Below are positions 23,188-34,121 of a DNA stretch of 64,000 nucleotides, one piece after another. Within the stretch, counting starts at the first letter, position 1, and the number at the start of each line of letters is the position of its first letter. Origin of the DNA: Corydoras sp. C115. Lineage: Eukaryota > Chordata > Actinopteri > Siluriformes > Callichthyidae. Location of the stretch: contig JAFMOC010000232.1 in NCBI GenBank assembly GCA_019802505.1, positions 675,001 to 739,000 of the forward strand, written 5' to 3'. Below the pieces are notes generated by a model. The model was not told where the DNA came from. It was given only the letters and a program-made list of their open reading frames with translations, and did not search any database. Position numbers and translations under genes: made by a program.

Positions 23188-23957
23188 TGAATCCATGTTT
23201 TTGGACTGTGGGAGGAAACCAGAGAACCCGTAGAAAACCCAGGGGGACACGGGGAGAACATGGACACTCCACCCAGTTCAGGATTCAAACCTGGATCCTC
23301 AGCACTGAGAGGAGAACATGCTAATCACTAAGCCCCTGTGCCACCCAATAAATAAATCAGTTCCAGTAAATAAAATGTATACGTTATTCTACCGTTCCAG
23401 CTATGTTGGAATAGTTTGGGGAAGGCCCTGCTTTCCACCGTGACTGTGTCCCGAACACAAAACGCCGGGGTTCTAAACGTGGATGATGTAATTAAAGCAG
23501 CGGTGTGTGATATTTCATACGGTAGCGCCGACGGCGGCGGCTGCTCCAGGAGACGAAGCCGACGACGTTAGTGAAATATTTTATTCGTCTTCATCCTCGC
23601 GGTGCAGAAACGAACGCAGACTCGTGCAACATTCGATCTCGAGTCTAAAACAAGCCGGGAATTTGTTTCATCTCCGGTGTTCCGTTCGCGCCCCGGCGGA
23701 ACTCCGGCTGCTGTTTTTAGCCGCCTTCCCCTCGGCCCGTTGACGTTCTCGGTCAGCGGAGCGTGGAGGTTACACGTTTGCTCCTGAGGTGTCAGCAGCG
23801 GGGTCTGGCATCTCCATTTTTCATGCCCTGACGTCCCGCTCCGTCTCGCTTTTTAACCCCATCCCTCGCTGCTTGTCGGCGCTCCGTGGAGGATTTGGTT
23901 CTATTTCTAGGCCCTACTCTAGTTGAGTGTCTTTAGAGTGCTTCTGAATGAAAGGCA

Positions 23958-24012
<55 letters not shown>

Positions 24013-26866
24013 TGACGGAATCCGTCATGCGATGCCCCATTTAGTCAAACAGAGTCGGTGATGAGGACGGCACGGTGGCTTAGTGGTTTAGCACGTTCTC
24101 CTCTCGGCGCTGGGGATTCCCGGTTCGAATCCTCATCTGGGTGGAGTTTCCATGTCCTCCCCGTGTCCGCGTGGGTTTCCTCCGGGTTCTCCGGTTTCCT
24201 CCCACAGTCCAAAAACATGGATCAAGTCAATAGAATTCTCTAAATTGCCCCATATAGAGTGTGTATGTGTGAGTGAGTGTGTGTCCAGCGATGGATTGGT
24301 GCCCTGTCCTGGGTGTATCTGCCCAGTGCCCAAAACGTTCTCCCCTGGATGGACATGGGGAACCCTCTCCCCCCCGACCCTAATAGAGGATAAAGAGGAA
24401 GATAACGGATGAGTGAAAGAGTCGGTGATGAGCGCTCAGCGGTGCGAGAAGGTTCACCGTTTTACAATTAGGCAAATCCAATACAGACTACCACACGGTG
24501 AACACACACCCCGCCGATGAACACACACCCCGCCGATGAACACACACCCCGCCGATGAACACACACGCTGCCGAGCTTCATTACGCAAGCTCATTGTTAT
24601 CTTTGTGTGCGCCTCTCGTTTCAGCCCCGACCCTCCATCATCTTACGTTTTTATTGCGTGGCGTTCACGCCCACGCTGCTTTATTCTCAAAAAAACCCTT
24701 CCTTCATTCCGGTGCATTAATCCCCCCCCCCCATTAACCCCCCCGAGTCGAACAAATCCACCCGTCTCCTTCCGTCTAACTGCGCGGTGGTTCAGAACGC
24801 GCCGTGCGGTCAGTGCACTGCAGCGGACTCCCGTGTGACCGTCCGACCCGCGTGGACGCCAGGACGCTCTCAAAGCTTTTCTGTCCTGAATGAAAACCTG
24901 CTCTTTAAATCATGCCCAATACGTTTCGGCCGGGGGGCGGCGGCATGGTGGCTTAGTGATTTGCATGTTCTCCTCTCTGGGGATTCCCGGTTCGAATCCC
25001 GATCTGGGTGGAGTTTGCATGTTCTCCCAGCGTTTCCTTTAGGATCTCTGGTCTCCTCCCACAGTCCAAAAACATGGATTCGTGATACATTGCATGCTCG
25101 AAATTGCCCCATACGGCTCATGTATGTGTGAGTGTGTGCCCAGTGATAGATTGCCCCCCCCCTGACACTAATGAATGAATAAATGATATACATGTGGCTG
25201 GTTGGTGGAAGTGTTATTTTAAATAATTAAATCAGTGCGGCATGAAGACGGCGGCGGTACGCAGGAGCCCGGGCCTCGTGGCGTTCTGTGTGGAGTTTGC
25301 ATGTTCTCCTTGTGTCCTCGTGGGGTTCATCCTACAGACCCAAAACCAACAGCATATGGACAAAAGGAATCTGGACACGCCTTATAATTTATGAATATTG
25401 TGAGAACAGTTTGGGGAAGGCCTGCGCTGCTCTAACAACTCGGAATGTGATCCTGTATTCTGTAGGTGTCTCATCAGGTGACCTGTTATTAAACTCACAG
25501 CTTTCATTGGTCTGATTAATAATTGACCTCGTGGCTTCGTTAACAAGCTGCCTGACGACGGAGTCGAACCGTAAGGAAGCGAGGAACCCGAAGCGGAGTT
25601 TGATCTGTTCTCAGGTTAATAGTTTATACATTTACGGCTCAGTTCGTTATTAAAAAAGTCAAACACAAAGCAGTAACTGACCTCTGAAGGCTGTTCCTCA
25701 CATTCTGGACGGTGCGCTTTTGGACTGTGGGAGGAAACCGGAGAACCCGGAGGAAACCCACGTGGACACGGGGAGAACATGGAAACTTCACCCAGATGGG
25801 GATTCGAACCGGGAATCCCTAGCGCTGAGAGGAGAACATGCTAAACCACTAAGCCGCCTGTTTCAGATGTTCCAACCAAAATCCAAAAAATGTTGTAAGA
25901 ACCATTTAAAGCTTAAAACTTGACATTGTGTCCTCTGCAGATCATCAGCTTCATCTTTATCCTCTACTAGGTTTGTGGGGGGGGGGGTTCCTCTTGCCTA
26001 TCACCACTATGGTAAACATTAATTATCTTTGTTTGATGTTTAGTCTCTGTGTTCTTGGTGATCGCTGGTCTGATTGGGACGTGATGAGTTCTCGTTTGCG
26101 TCTCGTGTCCGTATTTGGGTGGTTAAGTCCTCGTCCAGCGACCTGCCAAAAAAACAAAAAAAATAACACAACTGAAGTGGGTTTCATGACGCAAGCCGAT
26201 GATGTCAGCTGGTCGTCAGTGCTGCATCATTACCTCCTTAAATCAAAGCCTGTTGTGTTTCCGCCGAGTTGCAGATTGGCAGATCGCCACGTTGGCGTTG
26301 TTGCACGGAGGAGCGTTTCTCATCCTCATCTCCTTCATGGTGTCCCTGCTCTCCGTGTGCACCTGCAGCAGGAGGCGCTTCTACAGACCCGTGGCCGTCA
26401 TGCTCTTCACTGCAGGTGAGGAACCTACAGAATCATCTCAGGGCATCAGTGAGATCCATCCATCATCTCCCTCTTTATCCTCTATTAGGGTTGGGGGGGG
26501 GGGGTTCCCCATGCCCATCCAGGGGAGAACGTTTCGGGAGCTGGGCAGATACTCCCAGGACAGGACGCCAATCTATCACTCTACACACTCACTCACACAG
26601 ACACACTCTATATGGGGCAATTTGGAGAACTCAATTGACTTGATCCATGTTTTTGGACTGTGGGAGGAAACTGGAGAACCCGGAGGAAACCCATGCGGAC
26701 ACGGGGACAACATGCAAACACCACCCAGATGGGGATTCTAACCGGGAATCCCCAATGCTGAGAGGAGAACATGCTAAACCACTAAGCCACCGTGCCGCCC
26801 TCAGTGTGATCCCGAACTTTTAAATGCTAACATACACACGAGAGGTCTTTACTAAATGGAGCAGAA

Positions 26867-26909
<43 letters not shown>

Positions 26910-27022
26910 ACAGGGAGATTTTAAGACTTTTTTGACTTACTGATGGTTGAATACATTAAAGGAGCAGAACTCTGAGACGAGTCCTCAGGCGAGTGCATGC
27001 AGAAGCAGGAAGACCCCCCCCA

Positions 27023-27060
<38 letters not shown>

Positions 27061-27288
27061 CGTCACCCACCGCTCACAGCTGTTTCACTAATTACGCGTC
27101 CTCGTTTGGAATTAATCACACGCGAGCGTACACTTTAAGAAGATATTTTTTGGCGAGTCTGTTTTAAGTGGATTCTTCTGCTTCTTTGAAGTCTGTGTCT
27201 TTGTTGAGGAACTCATCACGAATCGGATCCCTCAGAGGAGAGAGCGAGAGCGAGCGAGAGAGCGAGACAGAGAGAGAGAGAGAGAGAC

Positions 27289-27325
<37 letters not shown>

Positions 27326-28391
27326 TCTGGGTTTCCATTCTCAACCTACTTTTTCTTCTCTTTGATGACTTGCTCGCGGTGTCACTCTGAAGTCCAACTC
27401 TTCTTCTTCGCTCTGAACAAAGTCAACGTGTGAAAACTTTTTCTACCTCCCCCCCCCCCTCACCCCCCCCCAAAAAAAAAAAAAAAAAAAAAACAACAAC
27501 AACAACAAAAAACATTTCCTCAAAACATTTTAACCCCTAGGTGGCACGGTGGCTTAGTGGTTTAGCATGTTCTCCTCTCAGCACTAGGGATTCCCGGTTC
27601 GAATCCCCATCTGGGTGGAGTTTCCATGTTCTCCCCGCGTCCGCGTGGGTTTCCTCCGGGTTCTCCGGTTTCCTCCCACAGTCCAAAAAACATGGCTCAA
27701 GATCAATTGAAATTCTCCGAATTGTCCCATATAGAGTGTGTGTGAGTGAGTGTGTGTCCAGCGATAGATTGGCACCCTGTCCTGGGTGTATCTGCCCAGC
27801 GCCCGAAACGTTCTCCCCTGGACTGGACGGGCATGGGGAACCCCCCTCCCCTGACCCTAATAGAGGATTAAGGGGGCTATAATGGATGGATGGAATTTAA
27901 CTCCTTATGTCTTTCAGTGATAATTCTCACCGCCTACCACAGCTGACCACCTCCTCACTCAGAGACAGGGTTCTGTAGGTCGGGGGCGGGGGGGGGGGGT
28001 TGAGGTTTGAGGAAAATCCCTAAAATCTTGTGCACTGTGACACTGTTATTTGTGCAGTGAGAAACTAACGATGAACATCAAGAACATTGGATCAGATTCT
28101 GATCGTTAAAACTTTGAGCTTAAAGGTGAAACGTGCTCGAGTTCTTTATTGAGTTCTTTACTGAGTTCTTTATTGAGTTCTTCTTTGCTTTGATCTTTTT
28201 TTTTTCTTTCAGTGGTGGTGCAGGCCTGCAGCTTGGTCCTCTTCCCCATCAAGTTCATCGAGACCATCAGCCTGCGGATATACCACGAGTTCAACTGGGG
28301 TTACGGCCTGGCCTGGGGCGCCACCATCTTCTCCTTCGGCGGCGCCATCCTCAACTGCCTGAACCCCAAGAACTACGACGACTATTACTGA
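17340..28391 (+). CDS. tmem47: Transmembrane protein 47 (claudin/PMP22-like)
   Basis: Four-pass membrane protein of the PMP22/claudin superfamily that acts at cell-cell junctions. Coding exons: 17340-17571, 26275-26415 and 28213-28391; 552 nt, 183 aa, close to the human 181 aa. Visible signatures are TPLKLVGLVCVFLALCLDVG (first membrane segment), SPAWVTADQQYYLSLWESC (first extracellular loop), DWQIATLALLHGG, RRRFYRPVAVMLF, KFIETISLRIYHEFNWGYG and the C-terminus NPKNYDDYY. The start is at a GC-rich CpG-dense exon and matches the family N-terminus. Intron 1 is about 8.7 kb and intron 2 about 1.8 kb, both holding SINE copies. A possible poly(A) signal ATTAAA lies near 28567. A G-rich minisatellite starts about 50 bp after the first donor. 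Confidence 0.97.
17617..17780 (+). repeat. G-rich minisatellite (GGGTGYG-type)
   Basis: About 160 bp of tandem 7-8-bp units such as GGGTGCG, GGGTGTG and GGGTGCA. The repeated GGGG runs on the transcribed sense strand could form G-quadruplexes. It lies about 45-210 bp downstream of the tmem47 exon 1 donor. Confidence 0.9.
18968..19550 (+). mobile_element. DANA/Mermaid-like SINE plus tandem partial duplicate
   Basis: A first copy runs from 18968 to about 19308 and has an exceptionally long C tract (about 30 C, 19230-19259). A second, degraded copy follows from 19313 to 19550. Both begin with the same flank, ATACGATCAGGGTGTTTAGC, so the unit was duplicated in tandem together with its 5' flank. 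Confidence 0.85.
22562..23345 (-). mobile_element. Antisense SINE split by a nested SINE and (TA)n tracts
   Basis: The outer antisense SINE occupies about 22562-22772 and 23186-23345. Its CA-rich middle has become (AC)n then (AT)n at about 22697-22779, with another (TA)n at 23131-23185. A sense SINE sits between the two (AT)n blocks. Confidence 0.8.
22780..23128 (+). mobile_element. Inner DANA/Mermaid-like SINE, nested
   Basis: Complete sense copy from GGCGGCACGGTGG to the GATAATGAACG tail, embedded in the (TA)n of the outer antisense SINE. A target-site duplication would be hidden inside the (TA)n. Confidence 0.85.
24065..24417 (+). mobile_element. DANA/Mermaid-like SINE with 14-bp duplication
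   Basis: Full-length sense copy in tmem47 intron 1, flanked by AGAGTCGGTGATGA at 24051-24064 and 24418-24431. Confidence 0.92.
24946..25170 (+). mobile_element. Degraded DANA/Mermaid-like SINE
   Basis: Retains CGGCATGGTGGCTTAGTG, GGTTCGAATCCCGATCTGGG and the AATTGCCCCATA segment, but has several internal deletions, suggesting an older insertion. Confidence 0.8.
25717..25857 (-). mobile_element. Truncated antisense SINE (head half)
   Basis: Contains TGGACTGTGGGAGGAAACCGG through CTAAACCACTAAGCCGCC only. A separate C-tract fragment of the family lies at about 25955-26000. Confidence 0.8.
26455..26801 (-). mobile_element. DANA/Mermaid-like SINE in tmem47 intron 2
   Basis: Full-length antisense copy starting about 40 bp downstream of the exon 2 donor. 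The flanks TCAGTGAGATCC and TCAGTGTGATCC are a probable slightly diverged target-site duplication. Confidence 0.88.
26863..27340. repeat. Microsatellite cluster in tmem47 intron 2
   Basis: Holds (AC)n at about 26870-26907 and 27024-27053 and an (AG)n-rich region at about 27237-27325. No gene is seen. Confidence 0.9.
27540..27890 (+). mobile_element. DANA/Mermaid-like SINE, sense
   Basis: Full-length copy in tmem47 intron 2, about 0.3 kb upstream of the last exon. Confidence 0.9.
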
Positions 28392-28964
28392 TCCTCACTA
28401 TACGACCCACCCTGCACTCCCAACATTCCCTTCAGCTCATGCACCAGACTCTCAGTCGCCTCACCCCCGCGGAACCCGAGCGCCGAGCTCGTCCGCGGCC
28501 CCGCGGTCTCTCCGTCCCGTCCGAACACTTCACATCCTACCTCCCGAATTCTCTCCTCGCTCCGTCATTAAAGCGCCGCTCTCTGCTGCCACCCTTCTCC
28601 TCATTCCATCTCATCTCTCATCCGTACGAGCCAATCACACGCCGGGCCCTGGAGGTTACCCGAGCCGTAACGTGCCGGTCCCCGCGCTGCGTTCCATCTG
28701 GAGAGGGGCTCAGCGCCGAGCCGCCAGGTGAGGGGACGCCGCGGGTGATCACGACGCGCTCGGATTTACTAATGAGGAAGCACAACATTAAAAAAACATC
28801 GGGATTAAAGAAGGCTGCGCAAATCTGAGTGCACTTCCAAGAGATCTGTACCATTTCAATCAATGTTCACGAAAATCAGACCCTTTAAAGGGTTCACTCT
28901 GTTTCACTGCAGACATTTGTTAAAATCAATAACAGCTCACTTTATTTCTCATTCATGTACACTC

Positions 28965-29297
28965 AGCACCCCACCCCACCCAATCCAACCTAACCCTACC
29001 CACCCCAACCCTAACCCACCCAACCCTACCCTACCCCACCATACCCAACCCTACCCAACCCAATCCAACCCCACCCAATCCAAACCCAACCGAAACCCTA
29101 CCCAATCCAACCCAACCCAACCCTACCCCACCCTACCCAACCCAATCCTACCCCACCCTACCCAACCGAAACCCTACCCTACCCAACTCACCCAATCCAA
29201 CCCAACCCTACCCAACCCCAACCCAACCCAACCCCACCCTACCCTACCCTACCCAACTCCACCCTACCCTACCCTACCCAACCCCACCTACCCTGAC
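28965..29297 (+). repeat. Pentanucleotide (CCCWA/CCCAC) array
   Basis: About 330 bp of CCCTA, CCCAA, CCCAC and CCAAT pentamers with an almost uninterrupted C-rich plus strand. A few CCCTAA units resemble telomere repeat, but the five-base period dominates. Confidence 0.9.
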
Positions 29298-30816
29298 TGA
29301 TAAAAACTGAAATGTAGACATATTTTTGTAAAAATCATTAATGGTTCTACTCCTCCATTGGGGTCTAGCCCTGTGTAATTAAACCAATTGGTCCTGATGA
29401 GGAACGGCACACACCTGTCTATATAAGACCTCACGGCTCAAATGAGGATCGTGAGGTTGAAGGAACTGCCCAAGGAGCTCCTTCAAGCTCAGAACTGTTC
29501 TACTGTTCTACAGAGTCGACTGTCTGTCGTTTCGGTGCTCAGTCCCAGCTTTTAATCTGAGGATTCTCTCCAATAATCTGATAATCTGTAGCATTCTCAC
29601 TCGGTGCTTCCATCTCCTTCCCGTCACCAAAACTCGTCCAGAAAAGTGTCTCTTCCCCGACAGACACTTGATCCTTCTTGTTGGTGCACTCAGACTCTGG
29701 AACCGGATCCGGAACACATAAATAAAAATATATAAATATATTCAATGGAGGCGAACTCTCAGAGAGACAACGGCTTCCGTGAATCCCACAAGTTTCCTGA
29801 AGCGTTTCTGACGTCAGGGTTCCAGAACCTTCGCCTGTGGCTGCAGCATGCCGATCAGCGCCGCGGTGAGGTTCTGTAGCTCCCGTCCACCGGTGCATTC
29901 TCGTCTTTGTGTTCTAAATCTCATAGGGCTGGAGGTTTGATTTCACCTGTAGATTTTAAAAACGGGAGTTCCTGTAGCAGTAACCCCAGGTCCCGGGTTC
30001 CCTCACCCGCCATCGGTTCCACACTTATATCCACAGGTTTTCCGCGCCCCGCTTCCGAAGCAAACCTCGGGGCTCGGCGCCGTGCGAGGTCACCCGGAAT
30101 GGCATGCGATCCTAAAAAGCACAGACACTGCCCACCATCCAACAGAACTCACGGAGAACGACCCGAGGACCCACACCTGTGAGAACGGGTCACCGTAGAA
30201 CACGTCCGACTGTAGAACGTCTGTAGGTCTCGTGGTAGCCGAGTCTTGCGAATAGGGTTAGATTTCGACTGATGTGTCGCTGAAGTGACTTTTATTCTGT
30301 AACGTCTGTCCAAACCGCGATCGGAGAACCATTCCTTAGCACTGTTATTAAAGCGTGCATGTTTCTATATGAATCACTCTGTGAGTGCGAGAGTGCGCGA
30401 GTGTGAGTGCGAGAGTGCGCGAGAGTGTGTGACCGACTGAGCGGAACTCTGCACTCTGCTGGGGGGTTCTTTTCCGATCCCGAAACGCAGCCGTTTAATC
30501 TGATTTATACACACTAATAAAATAAAGAGGTGAAGGACGGAGGCTGCTCGTGTTACTTGCGGCGTTTAAACGGGAAGAGAACGTTTGAGGTACGAATGCC
30601 GATGACGCGGAACTCTGCAAACGTTCCTTCTGATGACGTCCTGGACGCAAGAGCAAATCTGGAGTACACCTGATTGACCACCAGGCTGCATCTGACCCAG
30701 AGGACTCACCCTGTCTGCTTAAGGACATCAGGGCATTCTATCCACCTGAGTACAGCTGACCAACCGCAGGAACATCAAACTAACGTTCTCATTAATGCTA
30801 CAAAATAACAAACGTA

Positions 30817-31150
30817 GGTGGCACGGTGGCTTAGTGGTTTAGCATGTTCTCCTCTCAGCGCTAGGGATTCCCGGTTCGAATCCCCATCTGGGTGGAGTTT
30901 GCATGTTCTTCCCATGTCCGCGTGGGTTTCCTCCGGGTTCTCCGCATTCCTCCCACAGTCCAAAAAACATGGATCAAGTCAATTGAGTTCTCCAAATTGC
31001 CCCATGTAGAGTGTGTATGCCCAGCGATAGATTGCCCCCCTGTCCTGGTTGTATCTGCCCAGCGCCCGAAACGTTCTCCCCTGGATGGGCATGGGGAACC
31101 CCCCCCCGCCGCGACCCTAATAGAGGATAAAGCAGAAGATAATGAATGGA
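30817..31150 (+). mobile_element. DANA/Mermaid-like SINE, sense
   Basis: Near full-length copy between tmem47 and tab3. Its CA/TG-rich middle has contracted (GTGTGTATGCCCAGCG). Confidence 0.88.
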
Positions 31151-31911
31151 TGAATCACAAACGTGGCTCTTTAGGAATCAGACACCGATCTGATCCTGCA
31201 CCTCGCTGGCGCTGATTCCTCAGACTCGAACCTAACGCTATGAACGGAACTGACCCCTCACCTGATGGAGGCGCCATAAAAACCCCGTGATATCCAGCAC
31301 CTAAACAAGCGCCACAGCCGCTCCTCCTGCTGCGTTTGGTCACATAGAATCCACGTCTTTATTAATTACAGCAACTCGATGCATTCTTTTTTTTTTTTTC
31401 TTTTTTTTTTACAGGAACTCAACATCTCTCAACACGGAATACAGTGCGGCATAATACGCATAAAAGTACCAGGTACAGGGTTCAGATGCACGGCTCTTAG
31501 TGTTCTTCATTCAGTGAGAAGGTCCCTACAGAGGAGAGCATACAGTGTGAAGTCTACCTTCATCGTCCAGTCCCCCCCCCCCCCCCCGCCACGAGGCCGC
31601 CATCCGCTCGGCGTCCACGTGTAAACACAGCGCTTGTGGAATGTTAGCCACACCCCCTCCCAATGACAAAAAAAAAAAAAAATTCATAATAAAAATAAAA
31701 AAATACAGCGATGGCGGTCCGTCGCAGTGACAGCCAATCCTCTCGTTCTCTTAGCTTCATTACTTTTTAGTTTTTGTTTTTCAGTAGGGAGTAACAAGTG
31801 CACCGCACATCGGGAGGGGGCGGGGCAGGGCGGGGCGGGGCGCACAGATTTGGCCTTTGGGAAGGAGCGTGATGGGAATGACGGGAAGCAGAGTCAGGGA
31901 GCAGCGCGGCT

Positions 31912-33893
31912 TCAGGTGTAACGGGGCATCTCGCACTGCTCGCAGCGGTTCAGCGCCGGGTGATTGAGGAACGTGCAGCTCTCGCAGTTCCAGTGCGCGC
32001 CCTCGAAGTCCTCGTCGCGTTGCGCGTTGGCAGCCCGTCGGGCGCTCCGGCCCTCGCCTCCTCCTCCGACATCTGAGGAACACGGATGTGCAACGTCATG
32101 TGAGGAGGGGGCAACTGGGTGATGGGTAACCACAGACCTGCACACGGCCGCCGAGGTTTAAAATAACTAACGCAGCTCATTAGGACCATCAAAGAGGTCA
32201 GAGTAACTCCGAAATTTAAACATGCAGCACTAATAACTGAAGCAAAAATAATATGTGGACATGCCTTCTGTTACACTGAATATCAAAACATAGTGATGAT
32301 ACACAACCAGATCGGTGAAGGGAGGACATGCTGTGTACATACGGTTCTTACCTCGTCTCTCTGATTTGGGAGGAACGACGGGACCGGGCTGGATGTTGTC
32401 GTAAAAATTGTTCATAGCTTTCGGGTCAAACTTGCCTGAAGAAAAACAAGAGCGTTAGAACCTTAAACCTTAAACACGGTGCTTTTAAAATAAAATATAT
32501 ATTTTTTAATTCTTTTTATTTAGTTCTAAAATGTCAGCTTTTTTTTTTAACTCAGCCTTTCTTATTGAAATAAATAAATGAAACCTCATGAATCTACTTT
32601 AAAGCCATGACATCTCATCTAATTATAATTATAATACAGTAAATCTGAGGCTCCGTCTCAACATCAGCGCAGAGAGGAGACGTACTTCCAGACTGCAGCA
32701 GGTCCTTCTCCTTCAGCGTGCAGTCGATGTCGATCTGAAGCTGCCGGTTGTGCGTCCGGATCCTCGTCATTTCTTCGTGCTGAAGGACACACGAGATGAA
32801 ACGATAATAACATAATAAACATAATGAAGAACGCTGTTACAACGTTAGAACGGTGGTGGATCTGTGATCGACACCATTAAGAAGCGCCGAGCCACGGTTT
32901 TCACAGAGGAACCGGTATTCGGCTGCTTGTGGTTATAAGCGAGCTCACCACTAGATGGCAGTGAAAAGCTGCACACTGTTTCTTTAAGGAGGCGGCACGG
33001 TGGCTTAGTGGTTTAGCATGTTCTCCTCTCAACTCCCGGTTCCAGGTTTGAATCCCCATCTGGGAGGATTTTCCATGTTCTCCCCGTGTCCGCGTGGGTT
33101 TCCTCCGGGCTCTCCGGTTTCCTCCCACAGTCCAAAAACATGGATCAAGTCAATTGAGTTCTCCAAATTGCCCCATATAGAGTGTGTATGCGTGCGTGTC
33201 CGTGTGAGTGAGTGTGTGCAGTGATGGATTGGCACCCTGCCCAGCGCCCGAAACGTTCTCCCCTGGATGGGCATGGGAACCCCCCCCCCACGACCCTAAT
33301 AGAGGATAAAGTGGGAGATAATGGAGGAATGAAAGTTTCTTTAAGTGTTCTTTTAAAAGCAGGTATTTAACCTGATGCATGGCGTGCTCACCCGCGGGAT
33401 GAAGCTGGAGCTGGAGACCCTCCTGAAGCGTCTCTGCAGCGCGTCGTACTCCATGTCGTTCACCTCGGCCTTCAGCTGCTCCAGCTTCTGCTTCTCGGCG
33501 AGCAGCTCCTTCAGCAGCCTCTCCATCCGCGCTCGCTGGTGCAGCAGCAGTGCTGAGCGAGAGAGAGAGAACACGGCGGAACCGTCGAGGTGACGGTGTT
33601 AACTACTTTAACTTTAATAACGACTTTATAACGTCCTGATTGTTTATTAGTGCACCGTAGTGCAACTTTACGGACCTCTCTCCTTGAACACATGGGTGCA
33701 CTGTGTAGATAAAATACACCTTTAAAAAGCTTTGATTTCTATAGAATAAAACACGTCAGATTTCACAACCTTTTTTCGGATGATCAGTCACCACAAAACA
33801 GTGGGTCTGCATGAGAGCACTCGGCCACGCACCGATACACAAGCATGACACTGTGCACAGACGCAGCTGAGAGGATGTAAACCACAACATCGT

Positions 33894-33941
<48 letters not shown>

Positions 33942-34085
33942 AGATAAAAGAGGAGAGATAAGAGATCAAGGCCAAAGGCTCCCCTCTTGAGCCAAGCGCT
34001 CTTGTTCATGCATTCAGATGTCTCATTCTGTCCAACATGGGACGTCCTGTAAAGCTGCTTAGAGACCTAACAGGAATATAAACAC

Positions 34086-34121
<36 letters not shown>

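Larger units (their letters stand above)
17781..26274. other. tmem47 intron 1: mostly noncoding
   Basis: SINE copies are listed separately. Between 19.6-22.5 kb and 23.4-24.0 kb the sequence is repeat-poor and includes CpG-rich stretches and homeodomain-type sites (e.g. TCTAATTAGCTTTGCAATTA near 21220-21240). Candidate conserved enhancers could lie here, but this cannot be tested without other genomes. A 19-bp minisatellite (ACACACCCCGCCGATGAAC) is at about 24501-24566. Tc1-like fragments with TTTGGGGAAGGCC lie near 23410 and 25410. Short ATG frames are not credible genes. Confidence 0.5.
28392..31911. other. tmem47 3' UTR and gap between convergent tmem47 and tab3
   Basis: Contains the tmem47 3' UTR, a C-rich pentamer array (28965-29297), single-copy sequence at 29.3-30.8 kb, one SINE and the tab3 3' UTR (AATAAA on the minus strand at 31363-31358). 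Frames at 29539-29898 (minus) and 29907-30182 (plus) overlap, match no known family and are not called. Confidence 0.55.

Noticed and set aside
28965..29297. Interstitial telomere repeat
   Set aside because: The period is five, not six, bases and CCCTAA units are a minority.
28863..29300. 145-residue Pro/Asn/Thr frame
   Set aside because: It is the pentamer array translated; no splice sites or unique sequence support it.
29539..29898. Minus-strand frame of 119 residues downstream of tmem47
   Set aside because: No motif or splice context; overlaps other random-looking frames in the intergenic region.
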